From: Apium graveolens
Taxonomy: Eukaryota > Streptophyta > Magnoliopsida > Apiales > Apiaceae
Length of the DNA: 64,000 bases
Assembly: GCF_009905375.1 (NCBI RefSeq)
Contig: NC_133653.1
Coordinates: forward strand, 55,376,996 to 55,440,995
Direction: 5' to 3'
In this document: positions 42,346-54,523 of the stretch, in pieces
How positions within the stretch are numbered: the first letter of the stretch is position 1
Layout of the letters: every line of letters begins with the position of its first letter
The notes under the pieces: generated by a model
The model's input: the letters and a program-made list of their open reading frames with translations, nothing else
Told to the model about the DNA's origin: nothing
Databases searched by the model: none
Position numbers and translations under genes: made by a program

Positions 42346-44872
42346 GTCCCTGCTAATATAAATAAATTATTAGGACCTCTGTTCGATATCATTTAAAGCT
42401 TTAAAAGTTTTATATTACTTTGCCGGTTTGTTGTCGATTTTTCATTGATTTGGCTTATATTACTAGAGTATAATGTGTGCCAAAAGTTTGGGAGAAGCAT
42501 ACTGCACTCCTAAATTTATATTTTTAATATTATTTAAAAAATATGAAATTTATTTTGATTATTTATTTTGCTGAAATTTTAATTTTGTCCCAGCCGATTT
42601 AATAAACTTCTGAAAAGTGGTACATAATGAATGCCCAAGTTAAAGTATATAAATGCAAGCGCAGTTTTTTAAAATTTTGATACAAATTTAATTTTGATAA
42701 AAAGTAGAAAGATACAGAGCTCATTTAACTAAAAAATAAAAAAGGAAGAATATTTTTTCTAATAATACTATCAACGATTACAATTAGAACTAGTATAATA
42801 GCCTGTGCGAGGTATGAGTTATTTTCTAGCAATATGGGAATATAGTGTATATAATTTTTGAAATGTCAATTTTTTGCAGTAAAAAAATAAAGTATGTAAT
42901 CCCTAATAATTTAATTAAAGTGTGCAAAAATTAGCAAAGATAGTAGTTTAGACTCAATGATTATTTAACGTTTTGATTATTTAGACGTTTAAGTGATGGT
43001 TTATTGTGTTACATTTATTCTCCTTCTTTTTGAGGATTTGACGATTCTGATCATTGTCCATGATCTTTGAGTTGAATATGTAATTATTTATTATAATTTA
43101 CGTAGTTCAAATATATATGAGTATAACTGTATAAGGTTATAAAAACTTATTGCATATGAAGTAAAAGATTTCTCGGCCAATCTCAAATTTCTCAAGTTGA
43201 CGTGTCAGTATAATATTTTTAAATATTTCGCGACAATGTTTATTTTTATGCATTTGACATATACTTTAGACTATGTCATTGTGCATGGTAATGTTTGGTT
43301 TCAAACAATATTTTTTTTTTAGTAGAGAAACTAATGTAGCGTTATTTTAGTCATTCTTCATTTTCTTCGTTGATGATTTCAACCTTTTCCATATCCAAAT
43401 TCAATAATTATATATATATATTGGCTTTTCGTGCCAAACTTTTCTAAATTCGGTCAAATTGTCATAAACATTAGTACTAAGAGTTCTAAAATTTTAATAT
43501 TACCATGAAAGAAATAGTACAATAATTTCAATGATCAATATAATTAATTTTCATTTTTAACTTATAACAGATCGAATGAGATTATATTTTTAGCGTGTGC
43601 ATAAATTTTATTCATATATTAAAATTCAAATATGAAAATAATTCTCTTATAACATTAAATTATTTGGTACCAAATAAACAATTACAAGAAGTATAGTGTT
43701 TTATTCACTTATTTTTAAATATATGTAATTTTAATTATATGAAATAATATATAATTTATATTTTTTTATAATAGAGTTTTGTTAAAAATCGTTTAAATCG
43801 ATATATTTTTCAAATTATATTAAATGCTAAAATTATTATTTTATAAAGTTGTAAAAAACAAACTAATATGATTTTGTATTAAAAAATTAGAATATAAATT
43901 TACTCTTTAAGAATTCACCATTACTAAAAAAGTCACATACACATAGTTTAAAATTTGATATTAATGTACATATGAAATTTGGGAAAAAAGTTGGTTGATT
44001 ACAAAGCTCATAGGCCGTAGTTTTAGCCGATTATGCGAGAATTTGAACCTAATACTGAGTACTTTTCAAAAATAGGTCAAGCTCATAACAAATCATAATA
44101 AATTAAGATAGCAATTTTATAGATAGATAGATCGATGGATGGATAGATAGAGAGATAGATATTTAAAAAAAATTAACTATTCAAATTATCTACGAGTTAT
44201 TTTTGAAGTGAAAAATAAAATATCTTACAATCTACGACACTCACATTTTATATTTATTATTAATAACATATGTGATAATATGATGTAGTGTTATGAACAT
44301 CTATTTGTGTTTTTGAATGCATAGTCTCGAGTATGATTCCAACCAACAACACCATTTTTAACTAAAATTTTGATATAGGTGCAAATTATGTCATAATAAT
44401 TTTATACGCATGGTCTATTATATAGATAAAAGATGTACGGTGCTTTCACAATCTAAATATGAAATAATTTGATCTCCAATTGTAGAAATTTTTACTGAGT
44501 TTATTAGTTAATTTTCAAATATAATTTATTTATTTTTGTGTAGAATAAGTTTAATGAAGACTTATTTTAAAGATCACTCGCATTGGGTGCATTTGAATAT
44601 TTTTAACCGGAACTCAACAAAGATATTCTACATTGCACAATTTTAGAAATTCATGGACTCTAATATTAATATGTAAAATAAAATTGTTAGCAAAAGATTT
44701 GAATAAACTTCTATGTATAATTATATTTAGTCAATCTCTAAAAGCTTATAGCTAAAAAATATAGATAATATATATAATCGGCATCATTAAAGTTATATAG
44801 AATTTTTGTTATCTAAATAATAAACAATTATTATGACCAATGAATATAATTAACGAATTTAGTAATCCATTA
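42346..44872. other. AT-rich sequence with a GATA microsatellite
   Basis: No gene recognised. A (GATA/GATG)n stretch lies at about 44120-44160. The remainder is low-GC sequence without long ORFs. Confidence 0.4.
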
Positions 44873-45309
44873 CGGGCCGTTTGATTTAAAATATGATATT
44901 AGGTTGAAATCAGAAATCTGGTTAGGGTGGGATGGGGATGAAGTTTCACATATTATATATCATGTGTTTGATTGCGTGTTTTAATCAATATTTTTAATTT
45001 AAAATATTTTACGTCAATAATTTTAATTTTTATTAGATATATTAAATTAATTATAATTTAATATATTTTTGGTTCATAAGTTTATTTGTGATATTAGATA
45101 TATACATTTAATTGGTTAAATAAAAATTAGTATAGTAATATTTGAATTGATTCTCATATCCCTATCATACCCACCTCTCCCTTGTGTGAAAAATTCATAT
45201 CTTGGGAGTTCGATAAATGAGTATCAAATTCTTTTTTTGTAACACAAACACACGGTTATAATGACAAAAATTTATAACTTATTTCATAATTTGACGAATC
45301 AAACTACCC
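44873..45309. mobile_element. MITE with GGGCCGTTTGATT-type terminal repeats
   Basis: Left end GGGCCGTTTGATT, right end AATCAAACTACCC (inverted), and TTA on both sides (44870-44872, 45310-45312). About 437 bp, AT-rich and non-coding. The ends resemble common plant DNA-transposon termini; the superfamily is uncertain. Confidence 0.5.
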
Positions 45310-45312
45310 TTA

Positions 45313-45936
45313 ACACGCTCTTAATACCCCAAATTCCGATTTTTGATTGTTATAAAATATCGGCTAAGAAAGACTGCAGATACATTTCTAACTCGCTTGT
45401 AAATCTTTTGGATAACTTTTTCATTTATTCAATCCTATCAAAAATAAACTTTTAAATTTATTCACTCAATTTAAAAGTGCTTTCAACGGAGTATTTTACT
45501 TGTTAAATAGGAGTATTAAAATAGTAAAGGAAACTTCTAAAGGGAAAGATATAAAAACAGTTAGATTTAACATGTAGTTTGTCGCTCCCTCGTGACTATT
45601 GCACAACCCACATCATCATTATTTTTTTCATTTAAATAACATTTTGTTCAAGTAAGTTATACATTTTATTAACTAATTTTAGATCTCCCAATATTTTCTA
45701 CAACATTTTCTCAAAAATGAATTGTTATTTTTTCATTAGTATTTTCTCAAACCCTCACGTGGTGATACATGAACTCACTAAAAAACAAGTTATTTATCAT
45801 TACTCCTCTTTTTTCCATGTTTGAAGTTATGTTTATGGTCTCTCAAACTTTATTTTAACAGCCTCTTAATTTGATGGGAGTAATACATCGTATGTGTAAG
45901 TATATAGGATATATGGTAGGCTGACAATTTCGAAGC
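45313..45936. other. AT-rich sequence, nothing recognised
   Basis: No supported gene, terminal repeat or array. Confidence 0.35.
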
Positions 45937-46271
45937 TGTAATAAATCTTGACTGAAAATATTAGTTATGTTTAATGTAGAGAAAGTATAGGAGAAAAAGA
46001 TATAAAGAAAAAGTTGTATCTCATTTCATTAGCTAAATGAGCTATTTATAGTAGTTGGTTTATAAGTCTTACTAAGTAAGTTATTTAAATCTTCTTCATT
46101 AAGTATTACAAAACTTCGTTGGTAAGTTTTGTAAATCTTCCTCGATAAGCTTTACAAGTCTTCCTGATTAAGTTTCTTTCTTAAGAAGCTGTGCAAGTCT
46201 TCCTCAACAAGATTTGAGAGACTTCCTCGATACGCTTTGACAATCACTTTATATTTATTCAAATATATTAA
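45937..46271 (-). repeat. Probable 3' LTR of Copia element G
   Basis: On the minus strand a TGTTAATATATTTG start follows a purine-rich AAGAGGAAG directly after the RNase H end. A TACA end at 45937 is my choice. It contains repeated AGTCTT/AAGTTT-rich segments. The partner LTR is outside the window, so the outer border is uncertain. Confidence 0.4.
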
Positions 46272-46900
46272 CACTTCCTCTTGATTGTCAAATGCGAGTT
46301 ATTGCAAAGATTGACTGTCTCGTTAAAACCTTGTAAGGAAAAACCTAGTGGGATAAAAATCTTGATGAAGGAAAAAGAGTACAGCCTCCCCCTGAATAAA
46401 ACGTCATACAACTTGACATCTTGTTGTATTAATGATTTCAGTATCCGCATTCCAATATTATTTCGTAACTTTTCAAAAGTTGATGTAGGTAATGACTTTA
46501 TAAGCAGATATGCCAGATTATCACATGATCGAATTTGTTGCACGTCAATGTCACCCTTCTCTTGGAGTTCATGCATGTAGAAGAATTTCGGCAAGATATG
46601 TTTTGTTCGATATCCTTTGATATATCATTCTTTTAATTTGTCTGATACAGGCTGAATTATCCTCGAACAAAATTGTAGGTCTGTCTGAAATACTTGATAA
46701 CCCACACGACTTTCGAATATGTTGAATGACAGACCTTAACCAAATACATTCTCTGCTTGCTTCATGAATCACTAATAATTCTGCGTGGTTTGATGAAGTT
46801 GCTGTCATAGTCTGTTTTGTAGATTTCCAAGAGATAGCAGTATTATAATATGTAAATAGATAACCTGTTTGTGAACGTCCAAAATGAGGATCCGACAGAT
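46272..46900 (-). pseudogene. Element G RNase H (decayed)
   Basis: Read in two frames: TMTATSSNHAELLVIHEASREC with WLRSVIQHI and ILFEDNSACIRQI (46808-46569), then HELQEKGDIDVQQIRSCDNLAYLLIKSLP (46594-46268). The order matches the Copia RNase H tail, with Glu and Asp residues visible (HAELL, FEDNSA, RSCDNLA). Frameshift between the pieces. Confidence 0.78.
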
Positions 46901-47880
46901 ATCCAGCATCTGCATATCCAACTAGCTGCGATTTTGAACTATTTGGGAAGAATAGTCCAAGATCAATTGTTCCTCGGAGATACCTAAATATATGCTTGAT
47001 CCCGTCCTAATCCCTTTTAGTTGGATCGGATTAATTCTTTCCAACAGGTTCACAGAAAAATCAATATCAGGTCTCGTGTTATTTGTAAGATACATAAAAG
47101 CACTAATTGCACTAAGATACGGAACTTCAGGTCCAAGTGCATCTTCATCTTCTTTTCTAGGACGGAATGGATCATTTTCAACTTCGAGTGGCCGAACAAC
47201 CATTGGCGTGGTTAGTGGATGAGATTTTTTCATGTAGAACCGATCAAGAACTTTTTCTGTATAAGTGGACTGATGAACAAATATGCCTGAAGATAAGTGC
47301 TCCACCTGTATACCTAAACAAAATTTTATCTTTCCAGGATCTTTCATTTCAAACTCATTTTTCAAATAAGTAGCAACGTCATTAATATCTTCAGAAGTAC
47401 CTACAATATTCAAATCATCCATATATACAACAATAATAACAAATCCCATTTGTGACTTTTTGATAAACACACATGAACACACTTGATTATTTACATATCC
47501 ATCATTCAATAAATATTTACTAAGCCTGTTGTACCACATACGACCAGATTGTTTTAAACCATATAATGATCATTGCAATTTAACTGAATATAAATGACGG
47601 GGCTTAGTTTCATCTAACTTAAATCCTTTAGGGATTTTCATATAAATATCACTATGAAGTGATTAATAAAGGTAGGCTTTCAGAACGTCCATGAGACGTG
47701 TTTCTAATCTTTCCATACAAGCCATACCCATTAAAAAGCGAAAAGTGACTCCATCCATTACAGGAGAGTAAGTTTCCTGGTAATCAAATCCAGGCCTTTG
47801 AGAGAATCCCTGGGCTACTAGCCGGGCCTTATATCTCATAATTTTATTTCTCTCATTTCATTTTCTTACAAACACCCATC
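46901..47880 (-). pseudogene. Element G reverse transcriptase (decayed)
   Basis: 205-codon segment 47539-46922: MWYNRLSKYLLNDGY, VVYMDDLNIVGTSEDI with the catalytic YMDD, EFEMKDPGKIKFCLGIQVE, then TRPDIDFSVNLL. Upstream pieces with stops read [24 protein letters not shown] and SLYGLKQSGRMW. A Copia lineage different from A, B and C. Confidence 0.85.
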
Positions 47881-48129
47881 TATTCCCGATGGGGATCACA
47901 CCAGCTGGGTTTGGACTGCAGGTCCAAATACATTTCTCTTGCGCAAGGATTGCAATTCTTCATGTATTGCAATTTTCTATTTTTTTCCAATCATCTCTTT
48001 GTCGACATTCTTCCACATTTTGTGGTTCTGGATCAGAGTTTATAATAATATCAGATGTCACAAAAAAAGCATATACATCATCAACCTCAATAATCCCACG
48101 ATCCAGTAATTTTGCGTTATGGACATAAT

Positions 48130-48927
48130 TCATTGAGATCCCATAATTTTAAGGTACCTTTGCTTTTGTGGAAGCATTTGCCACTTCTGGGCATGTGCCA
48201 CTTCTGGGGCAACATTCTCTTCTGGAGGGAATCCCACATCTGGGAGTTTTGTTATAGCCACTTCGGGGGCTTGAACCTCTTCAGAGTGTAATACCACTTC
48301 TAGAGTATTTTCTGGAACACTTGCCACTTCAGGGGCAGGTCCAATTAATTTCTGTTTTCGTGGTACAACATCTTTTGTACCAAAAGGTGAACCACGCTTC
48401 TGGCGTGGCTTTGAATCACCAATCAATTCTTCAGGAATTGATTTCTTAGTAGGGATTTCAACTCGTGTCGGAGCATTAACAACATGTATATGTGACCTTA
48501 TAATATGTCTAGAGTCTCTAAAAGCATCTGGCATTTGATTAGTAATATTTTGCATATGAATAATTCTTTGAACTTCAGATTCACATTGATTAGTACGTGA
48601 ATCACTAGAATTTAATCCTGATGCATTCCATGATATTTCAGAATTTAATTTATGCAAATCATTATCTCCCCCTAATTTAGGGAACATGGATTCATCAAAA
48701 TGACAATAAGCATATCTAGCAGTAAACACATCATCAGTCCATAGTTCAAGGTATCTTATAATAGATGGTGAATCAAAGCCAACATATATACCAATTCTTC
48801 TTTGCGGTCCCATTTTAGATCTCTGTGGTGTTGATATAGGGACATACACAACACAACCAAATACGTTAAAGTGAGAGATATTAGGGATTTGACCAAGAAC
48901 TAATTCTTGAGGAGATTATTTGTGGTA
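48130..48927 (-). pseudogene. Element G integrase C-terminal region and linker, cut by element C
   Basis: 239 codons beginning MYVPISTPQRSKMGPQRRIGIYVGFDS, the conserved end of the Copia integrase, preceded in frame by LVLGQIPNISHFNVFGC. A Pro/Glu/Ala-rich linker with several PEVA repeats follows. Element C is inserted at 48928, so PR, the IN core and gag of G lie beyond the window. Confidence 0.78.
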
Positions 48928-49547
48928 TGTTAGATATATTTGTGATGTCATGTCTAATATGATTTGTGTTTAGTTTTCAGATCTTACTTAACATGACAAA
49001 TCAGTACTTAACTGGAAATCAGTACTTATACTGAAGACAGAACTTTAAATATCAGAACTTAAGTTATCATAACTTAAGTTATCAGGAGATATTAATCATG
49101 AGATAATATTAGGACTTAAGGAGACTTTCAGATAAGGCAGGCGGCGGATTGAAAGGAAAGAAGATCAAGACAAACACAAGAAGAAATATGCCTGAAGAAG
49201 GAATTTTATGAAGAATAGAATACTTGGAAGAAAGATAACTGATAGATATATTTTAGGAAGCAGAATTATATTCAATATCAATTAGAAGATTATCTTGTAA
49301 CTGTGTAGTATATAAACACAGACATAGGGTTTACACTATATGTGTTATTATTATCGAAGTTATTATTCATTGTAACCCTAGCAGCTCTCGTGATAATTTG
49401 TTCATCGCTGAGAGAGGACAGTTCCATATTATAATAGAGTTTATTGTGTTGAATAAAATATGTGTTCTGTTACTTGTGTTCTTTAATTCGATTTAATTGT
49501 AGTAAACACCGTATTCAACCCTCTTCTACAGTGTGTGTGACCTAACA
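48928..49547 (+). repeat. 5' LTR of element C
   Basis: TGTTAGATAT ... GACCTAACA, 620 bp. U3 has clustered TCAGAACTTAAG repeats (49040-49095); TATATAAA is at 49309-49316. The Met PBS TGGTATCAGAGC follows at 49550-49561. Confidence 0.92.
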
Positions 49548-49603
49548 AGTGGTATCAGAGCAGATCTGTTAACACACAAACATTTTAAGATCCAAAAACA
49601 ATC

Positions 49604-50659
49604 ATGTCTGAAGAAGAACAAACTCCAACCAAGCCCACCAAAACTGAAGAACCTCCAAAGACTCAAATCCATAATCGATATGAGACTATTAGAGTTCCCA
49701 TATTAAAACCATCTGAATATCCCATATGGAAGGCGAGGATGTCTATGTTTCTGGAAGCTACAGATCCAGAATACCTTGACAGAATCAATGAAGGACCACA
49801 CAAGCCAACCAAGCTCTCTGTTGTAGTTGCAGATCAGCCAGCACAGACAGTACCAAAGGAGAAAAGTGAATATATAGCTGAAGATATCTCATATATTGCT
49901 AAGGATGCAAAGGTACGACATTTGCTGTATAGTGCCATTGATAATGTCATGTCAAATAGGGTAATCAACTGCAAGACTGCAAAGGAGATATGGGATGCCT
50001 TGGAAATAAGATGCCAGGGAACTGATTCAATTAAGAAGAATAGGAGGACTATACTCACTCAAGAGTATGAGAACTTTGACTCAAAACCTGATGAGTCATT
50101 AACTGGATTATATGACAGATTGGTCAAACTCTTGAATGATCTGTCACTGGTGGACAAGGAATATGAACTTGAAGATTCAAATCTTAAATTCCTGTTAGCT
50201 CTTCCTGAAAGTTGGGATTTGAAGGCCACCACTATAAGAGACAACTATGTTCTTGATGAAACAACTCTTGATGAAATTTATGGGATGCTCAAGACTCATG
50301 AACTTGAGATGGAACAAAGAAGCAAGAGGAATGGAAGGAAGTCAAGGACAGTTGCTCTTAAGGCTGAGGAGGATGTCCCCAAAGTAGCTGCCTCAAGAAA
50401 AGGCAAGGGAAAAGCTCTCATCACAAAGTCTGATACTGAGTCATCAAGTTCTGATAGTGATGATGACTCAGAAACTGAAAGCTTACCTGAGATGGATCCT
50501 GATGAAGAGATGATGAGGCTGTGTGCTCTTATGGTGAAAGGAATCACAATGATTGCATACAGGAAATTCAGAAAGGGAAAGAAATTTTCTAGAAAAGGTG
50601 CAAGTTCTTATAAGAAGAGTTTCAGAAAATCTGAAGGCGAAGGAGGAAAGTCTGAATGA
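49604..50659 (+). CDS. Element C gag, UBN2 domain
   Basis: 351 codons from ATG 49604. UBN2-type core: PILKPSEYPIWKARMSMFL, AKEIWDALEIRCQGTDSIKK, LKTHELEMEQRSKR. A Ser/Asp-rich and then basic tail follows. TGA at 50657; the same frame continues. The next residues FYNYGEKGHISPDCK are a zinc knuckle in which two Cys have become aromatic. Confidence 0.88.
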   Translation: MSEEEQTPTKPTKTEEPPKTQIHNRYETIRVPILKPSEYPIWKARMSMFLEATDPEYLDRINEGPHKPTKLSVVVADQPAQTVPKEKSEYIAEDISYIAKDAKVRHLLYSAIDNVMSNRVINCKTAKEIWDALEIRCQGTDSIKKNRRTILTQEYENFDSKPDESLTGLYDRLVKLLNDLSLVDKEYELEDSNLKFLLALPESWDLKATTIRDNYVLDETTLDEIYGMLKTHELEMEQRSKRNGRKSRTVALKAEEDVPKVAASRKGKGKALITKSDTESSSSDSDDDSETESLPEMDPDEEMMRLCALMVKGITMIAYRKFRKGKKFSRKGASSYKKSFRKSEGEGGKSE

Positions 50660-51931
50660 GGAGATTACTCAAATGTCAAATTCTACAACTATGGTGAGAA
50701 AGGCCACATATCTCCTGATTGCAAGAAAGTGAAGAGTGACAAAGGCAAGGCTCTTGTCACAAAGAAGCAATGCTGGACAGACACTTCAGATTCTGAAAGT
50801 GAGGTGAACTATGCCTTGATGGCAAATGCTGATAGCAGTTCTGATACTGCTGACTTAAAGGTACCTCAAACTACTTATGCCTTTCATACTGATGATATTA
50901 CTGAGTTGAGAAGATATCTTAAAATCATGTTCATTAGTTATAGAGATGAAACTTTAACATGTGAAAGATTAACTTCTGAAAATCTTGCTTATAAAAAGAG
51001 GAATGATTATTTAGAAAAAGAGTTAGTTATGTTCCATCAAACTCAGAAAGATAGAGATGTTGCCTTTTATGTTAGGGATGAAGTGCCTAAAATGAATGAA
51101 TCTCTAAAAACTAAGTTAGAAAAGGAAATAGAGATTATCAGGACTTGGACTAACTCTGGCAGAACAACTCAAAATTTGTTGAGTAGTGGAAACTGGAAAG
51201 AGGGCTTAGGTTATGGAGATGATAAGAATGATAAGGGAACTGTAAAAATTGAGCCTATAGTTGTTAAACAAAAGCCCAAGATAAATCATGTTAAGTTTGT
51301 AGCTGTAAAGTCTGATATTGATAAATCAGAAGTTAAAGAGAAATTAACTTCTGACAAACCAAAACAGGATAAGCCAACTGAAGTTAATATAGGCTTAATG
51401 ACAAAGAAGCAGCTTAAACATAAGCTGAAAGATGTTAAAAATGTAAACAAGGTAAAGCCACCTAGGAAAAATAGGAATGGAAAGGAAGGTGTGAGTAAAA
51501 GCAATGATTATAAGCCTGTTCCTAATGCTCCTAGAAAGAAATGTTATAACTGTGGAAATTCTAATCATCTGGCTTCTTTTTACAGGAAGAATAAGAACAT
51601 AAACTCCTTACCTTCAAAGTCATGAGTTAAGAGTCAGTCTGTTAGATATAGGCCACAAAATCCTTCTTTTCATTGTGGTAGTTTATGGCATTCCATTTAT
51701 ACTTGTAAGGAATATCATAGTTTGTACTATGATTATTATCAAATAAAACCTTCTTTAAAGAAAGTTAGCATTGTTCCTTCTAGTGTAAGTTCTGATGCAA
51801 AGTCTGACAATGTAAATTCTGATAAGAAAACTGTTAACATAAACTCTGATGCTAAATCCGCTGTAAATGTTAACAAACTTAATAAGGCCAAAGGATCCAA
51901 GCAAGTCTGGGTCCTTAAAACTAATCATTAG
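50660..51931 (+). pseudogene. Element C gag, downstream part
   Basis: Gag-frame pieces 50729-51625 (298 aa) and 51722-51931. They contain a coiled coil (about 50900-51130), a basic region, a knuckle remnant CYNCGNSNHLASFY (last Cys is Tyr) and FHCGSLWHSIYTCKEYH. TTCTGAT-type motifs recur in the linkers (for example 51789-51850). The end KQVWVLKTN marks the gag border; pol follows in the same frame after two stops. Confidence 0.75.
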
Positions 51932-51943
51932 TGGTCTTTGTGA

Positions 51944-52495
51944 TTGCAGGGCAACAGGAAAAACATCCTAGTTCTGGACAGTGGATGTTCAAGACATATG
52001 ACTGGAAATAAAGCCCTGCTATCAGACTTTGTGGAGAAAGCTGGCCCAGGTGTTTCTTATGGAGATGGCAACATTGGAAAAACTCTGGGATATGGCAATA
52101 TCAATCTTGGGAATGTCATCATTGTAAAAATAGCTCTGGTCTCAGGACTTAAACACAATCTGCTGAGTGTGAGTCAAATCTGTGACAGAGGTTATCATAT
52201 GGATTTCTATGAAGAACACTGTGAAGTTGTAAGCAAATCTACAGGCAAAGTTGTTCTGAAAGGATACAGGCATGGTAACATTTATGAAGCCAAGCTTTCA
52301 ACAAGTACTGATGGTTCTGCAATCTGTCTGTTGAGTAGAGCATCAATTGAAGAAATCTGGGATCGGAACAAGAAACTCTCTCATTTAAATTTTAACAATA
52401 TAAATGAACTAGTCAAGAAAGATCTTGTGAGAGGATTGCCAAAATCAGTATTTGCTCCTGATGGCCTTTGTGATCCATGTCAGAAGACAAAATAA
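51944..52495 (+). pseudogene. Element C protease and GAG-pre-integrase segment
   Basis: 183 codons: [17 protein letters not shown] with the DSG active site, then LSHLNFNNINELVKKDLVRGLP and LCDPCQKTK, ending in TAA. The His of the WHKKLSH block has become Asn (WDRNKKLSH). In frame with gag. Confidence 0.85.
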
Positions 52496-52498
52496 AGA

Positions 52499-53792
52499 AA
52501 ATCTTCTTTCAAGAGCAAGATTGAATCATCAATTCTTGAGCCTTATCACCTACTATATGTTGATCTATTTGGTCCAGTGAATGTCATGTCTACTGCAAAG
52601 AAGAAATATGCTATGGTCATAGTGGATGAGTTCACCAGATACACATGGGTTTATTTCTTGCACACAAAAAGTGAAACGGCATCTATCTTGATTGATCATG
52701 TCAAACAACTGGATAAATTGGTCAAAGACACTGTGAAAATCATAAGGAGTGATAATGGCACTGAGTTCAAGAATTTGATTATGGAAGAATTCTGCAAAAA
52801 CCATGGAATAAAGTAGGAATTTTCTGCTCCCGGAACTCCATAGCAAAACGGAGTTGTTGAAAGAAAGAATAAAACTCTTATTCAAGCTGCACGAACTATG
52901 CTTGATGAAGCAAAGTTACCAACCTACTTTTGGGCTGAAGTTGTGCAGACTGCTTGTTTTACTCAGAATGCTACACTTATCAACAAGCATGGAAAAAACA
53001 CCATATGAGATGGTGAAGAAAAAGAAGCCAAATCTGAAGTATTTTCATGTATTTGGATGCATGTGTTTTGTTCTTAAGACTCATCCTAAACACCTATCCA
53101 AATTTGATCTAAAAGCTGATGAAGGAATTTTTGTTGGATATCCAATTTCCACAAAAGCCTTCAGAGTCTACAATTTAAGAACAAGGGTAGTCATGGAATC
53201 TATCAATGTCTCTTTTGATGATAAGAAGATTACTAGACTTGAAGATTTCAATGATCATGATCAGCTGAGATTCAAAAATAAAGTTTTAAATTCTGATTCT
53301 GTAAATCCTGACAGTCTAAATCCTGATACTGCAAACTCTGATGGATTAAACTCTGATGTTATTGAAACTGTGGTGACTACGCCAAAGGAAAATGCACCTG
53401 TGCAGGGGGAGCATACTGAAGATCCAACAACATCTCAAGAAGCATCAGAATCTACAACAGGCTCTTCAAGTTCTGATTCGTCAAGTTCTGATGGGCCAAG
53501 TTCTGATAATTCTGGAAACTCATGTTCTGATATTTCTAGAAACTCAAATTCTGAAGGATCCAACTCAGAGAGCATAATTTCATGGGGAGCATCAGAAAAT
53601 GTTAATGGAGACAACATGGATCATGGGGGAGCATCCAGTTCTAGAGATAACCTTCCATCTGCAAGGAAGTGGACTAAAGCACATACACCTGATTTAATTA
53701 GTAGAAATCCTGATGCAGGTGTCAGAACTAGAACAGCTACATCAAATGAATGTCTCTATCATTCTTTTCTTTCTCAGACTGAACCAAAGAAA
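52499..53792 (+). pseudogene. Element C integrase and linker
   Basis: Integrase core with VDLFGPVNVMS, IIRSDNGTEFKN and, after two stops (52814 and about 52841), [11 protein letters not shown] (D,D,E present). A frameshift near 52990 leads to TPYEMVKKKKPNLKYFHVFGC and the Asp/Ser/Asn-rich linker. There at least nine TTCTGAT or TCCTGA motifs (53287-53560) encode NSD/SSD repeats. Ends SFLSQTEPKKM at the deletion junction. Confidence 0.82.
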
Positions 53793-54217
53793 ATGGAAGC
53801 TTCCAATTTCTTGGAGGCAGATTGGTTTCTTGGTTTAGCAAGAAACATAAGTCAATTTCCACATCAACTGCAGAAGCAGAATATATTGTTGCAGGAAGCT
53901 GTTGTGCACAGAGTTTTTGGATGAAGAATCAGTTACTGGATTATGGGTTAGAATTTTCTAAAATCCCTATTTACTGTGATAATCAAAGTGCTATTGCTAT
54001 GACAGGTAATCCAGTTCAACATTCAATGACAAAGCACATCAACATTAGGTACCACTTCATAAGGGAACATGTGGATGAAGGTACAGTGGAATTGCATTTT
54101 ATTCCAACAGATCAACAACTAGCAGATATCTTCACAAAACCACTATGTGAAGCTACTTTTACAAGATTGGTAAATGAACTTGGAATGGTTTCAGGTTCTT
54201 TCTCTAAATCTGCCTAG
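53793..54217 (+). pseudogene. Element C RNase H fused to the linker by RT deletion
   Basis: Starts abruptly with FQFLGGRLVSWFSKKHKS, then TSTAEAEYIVAGSCCAQ, IYCDNQSAIAMTGNPVQHS and LADIFTKPL. The first RNase H Asp (DADFAG-type) and all of RT are missing, since the sequence jumps from the EPKKM linker straight to this point in another frame. Non-autonomous as a result. Confidence 0.88.
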
Positions 54218-54523
54218 TTTATATTCTGATACATCAGATTTTATGATCAGTATTTACAGATATTACTATCTTCGTGTATTTTGTGCTTAAATTGAAATTT
54301 GCTTAAGTGCTGATTGTTGTCTGATGTGAATTTCTAAACTCTGATAGTGATATGAATGTTTCTGTGACTATTCAATCCAATGAGGATAACTGTGCTAGAT
54401 GCTGACCTAATAGTCTTTAAATACTAAAGATCCCATGTTTGAAGTAATTGTTTATGTGGAAATCTTTTAACAAAAGCAAATTCTGATATTGAGCTTAGTT
54501 AAGTTTACTTTGTGTATCTTATT
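54218..54523 (+). other. Post-pol spacer of element C, first part
   Basis: Non-coding, with TTCTGATA-type motifs near 54225, 54340 and 54482. Interrupted by the solo LTR; continues at 58945. Confidence 0.5.

Noticed and set aside
45261..45455. 64-aa ORF in the AT-rich region
   Set aside because: Overlaps the end of a MITE; AT-rich composition and no domain.
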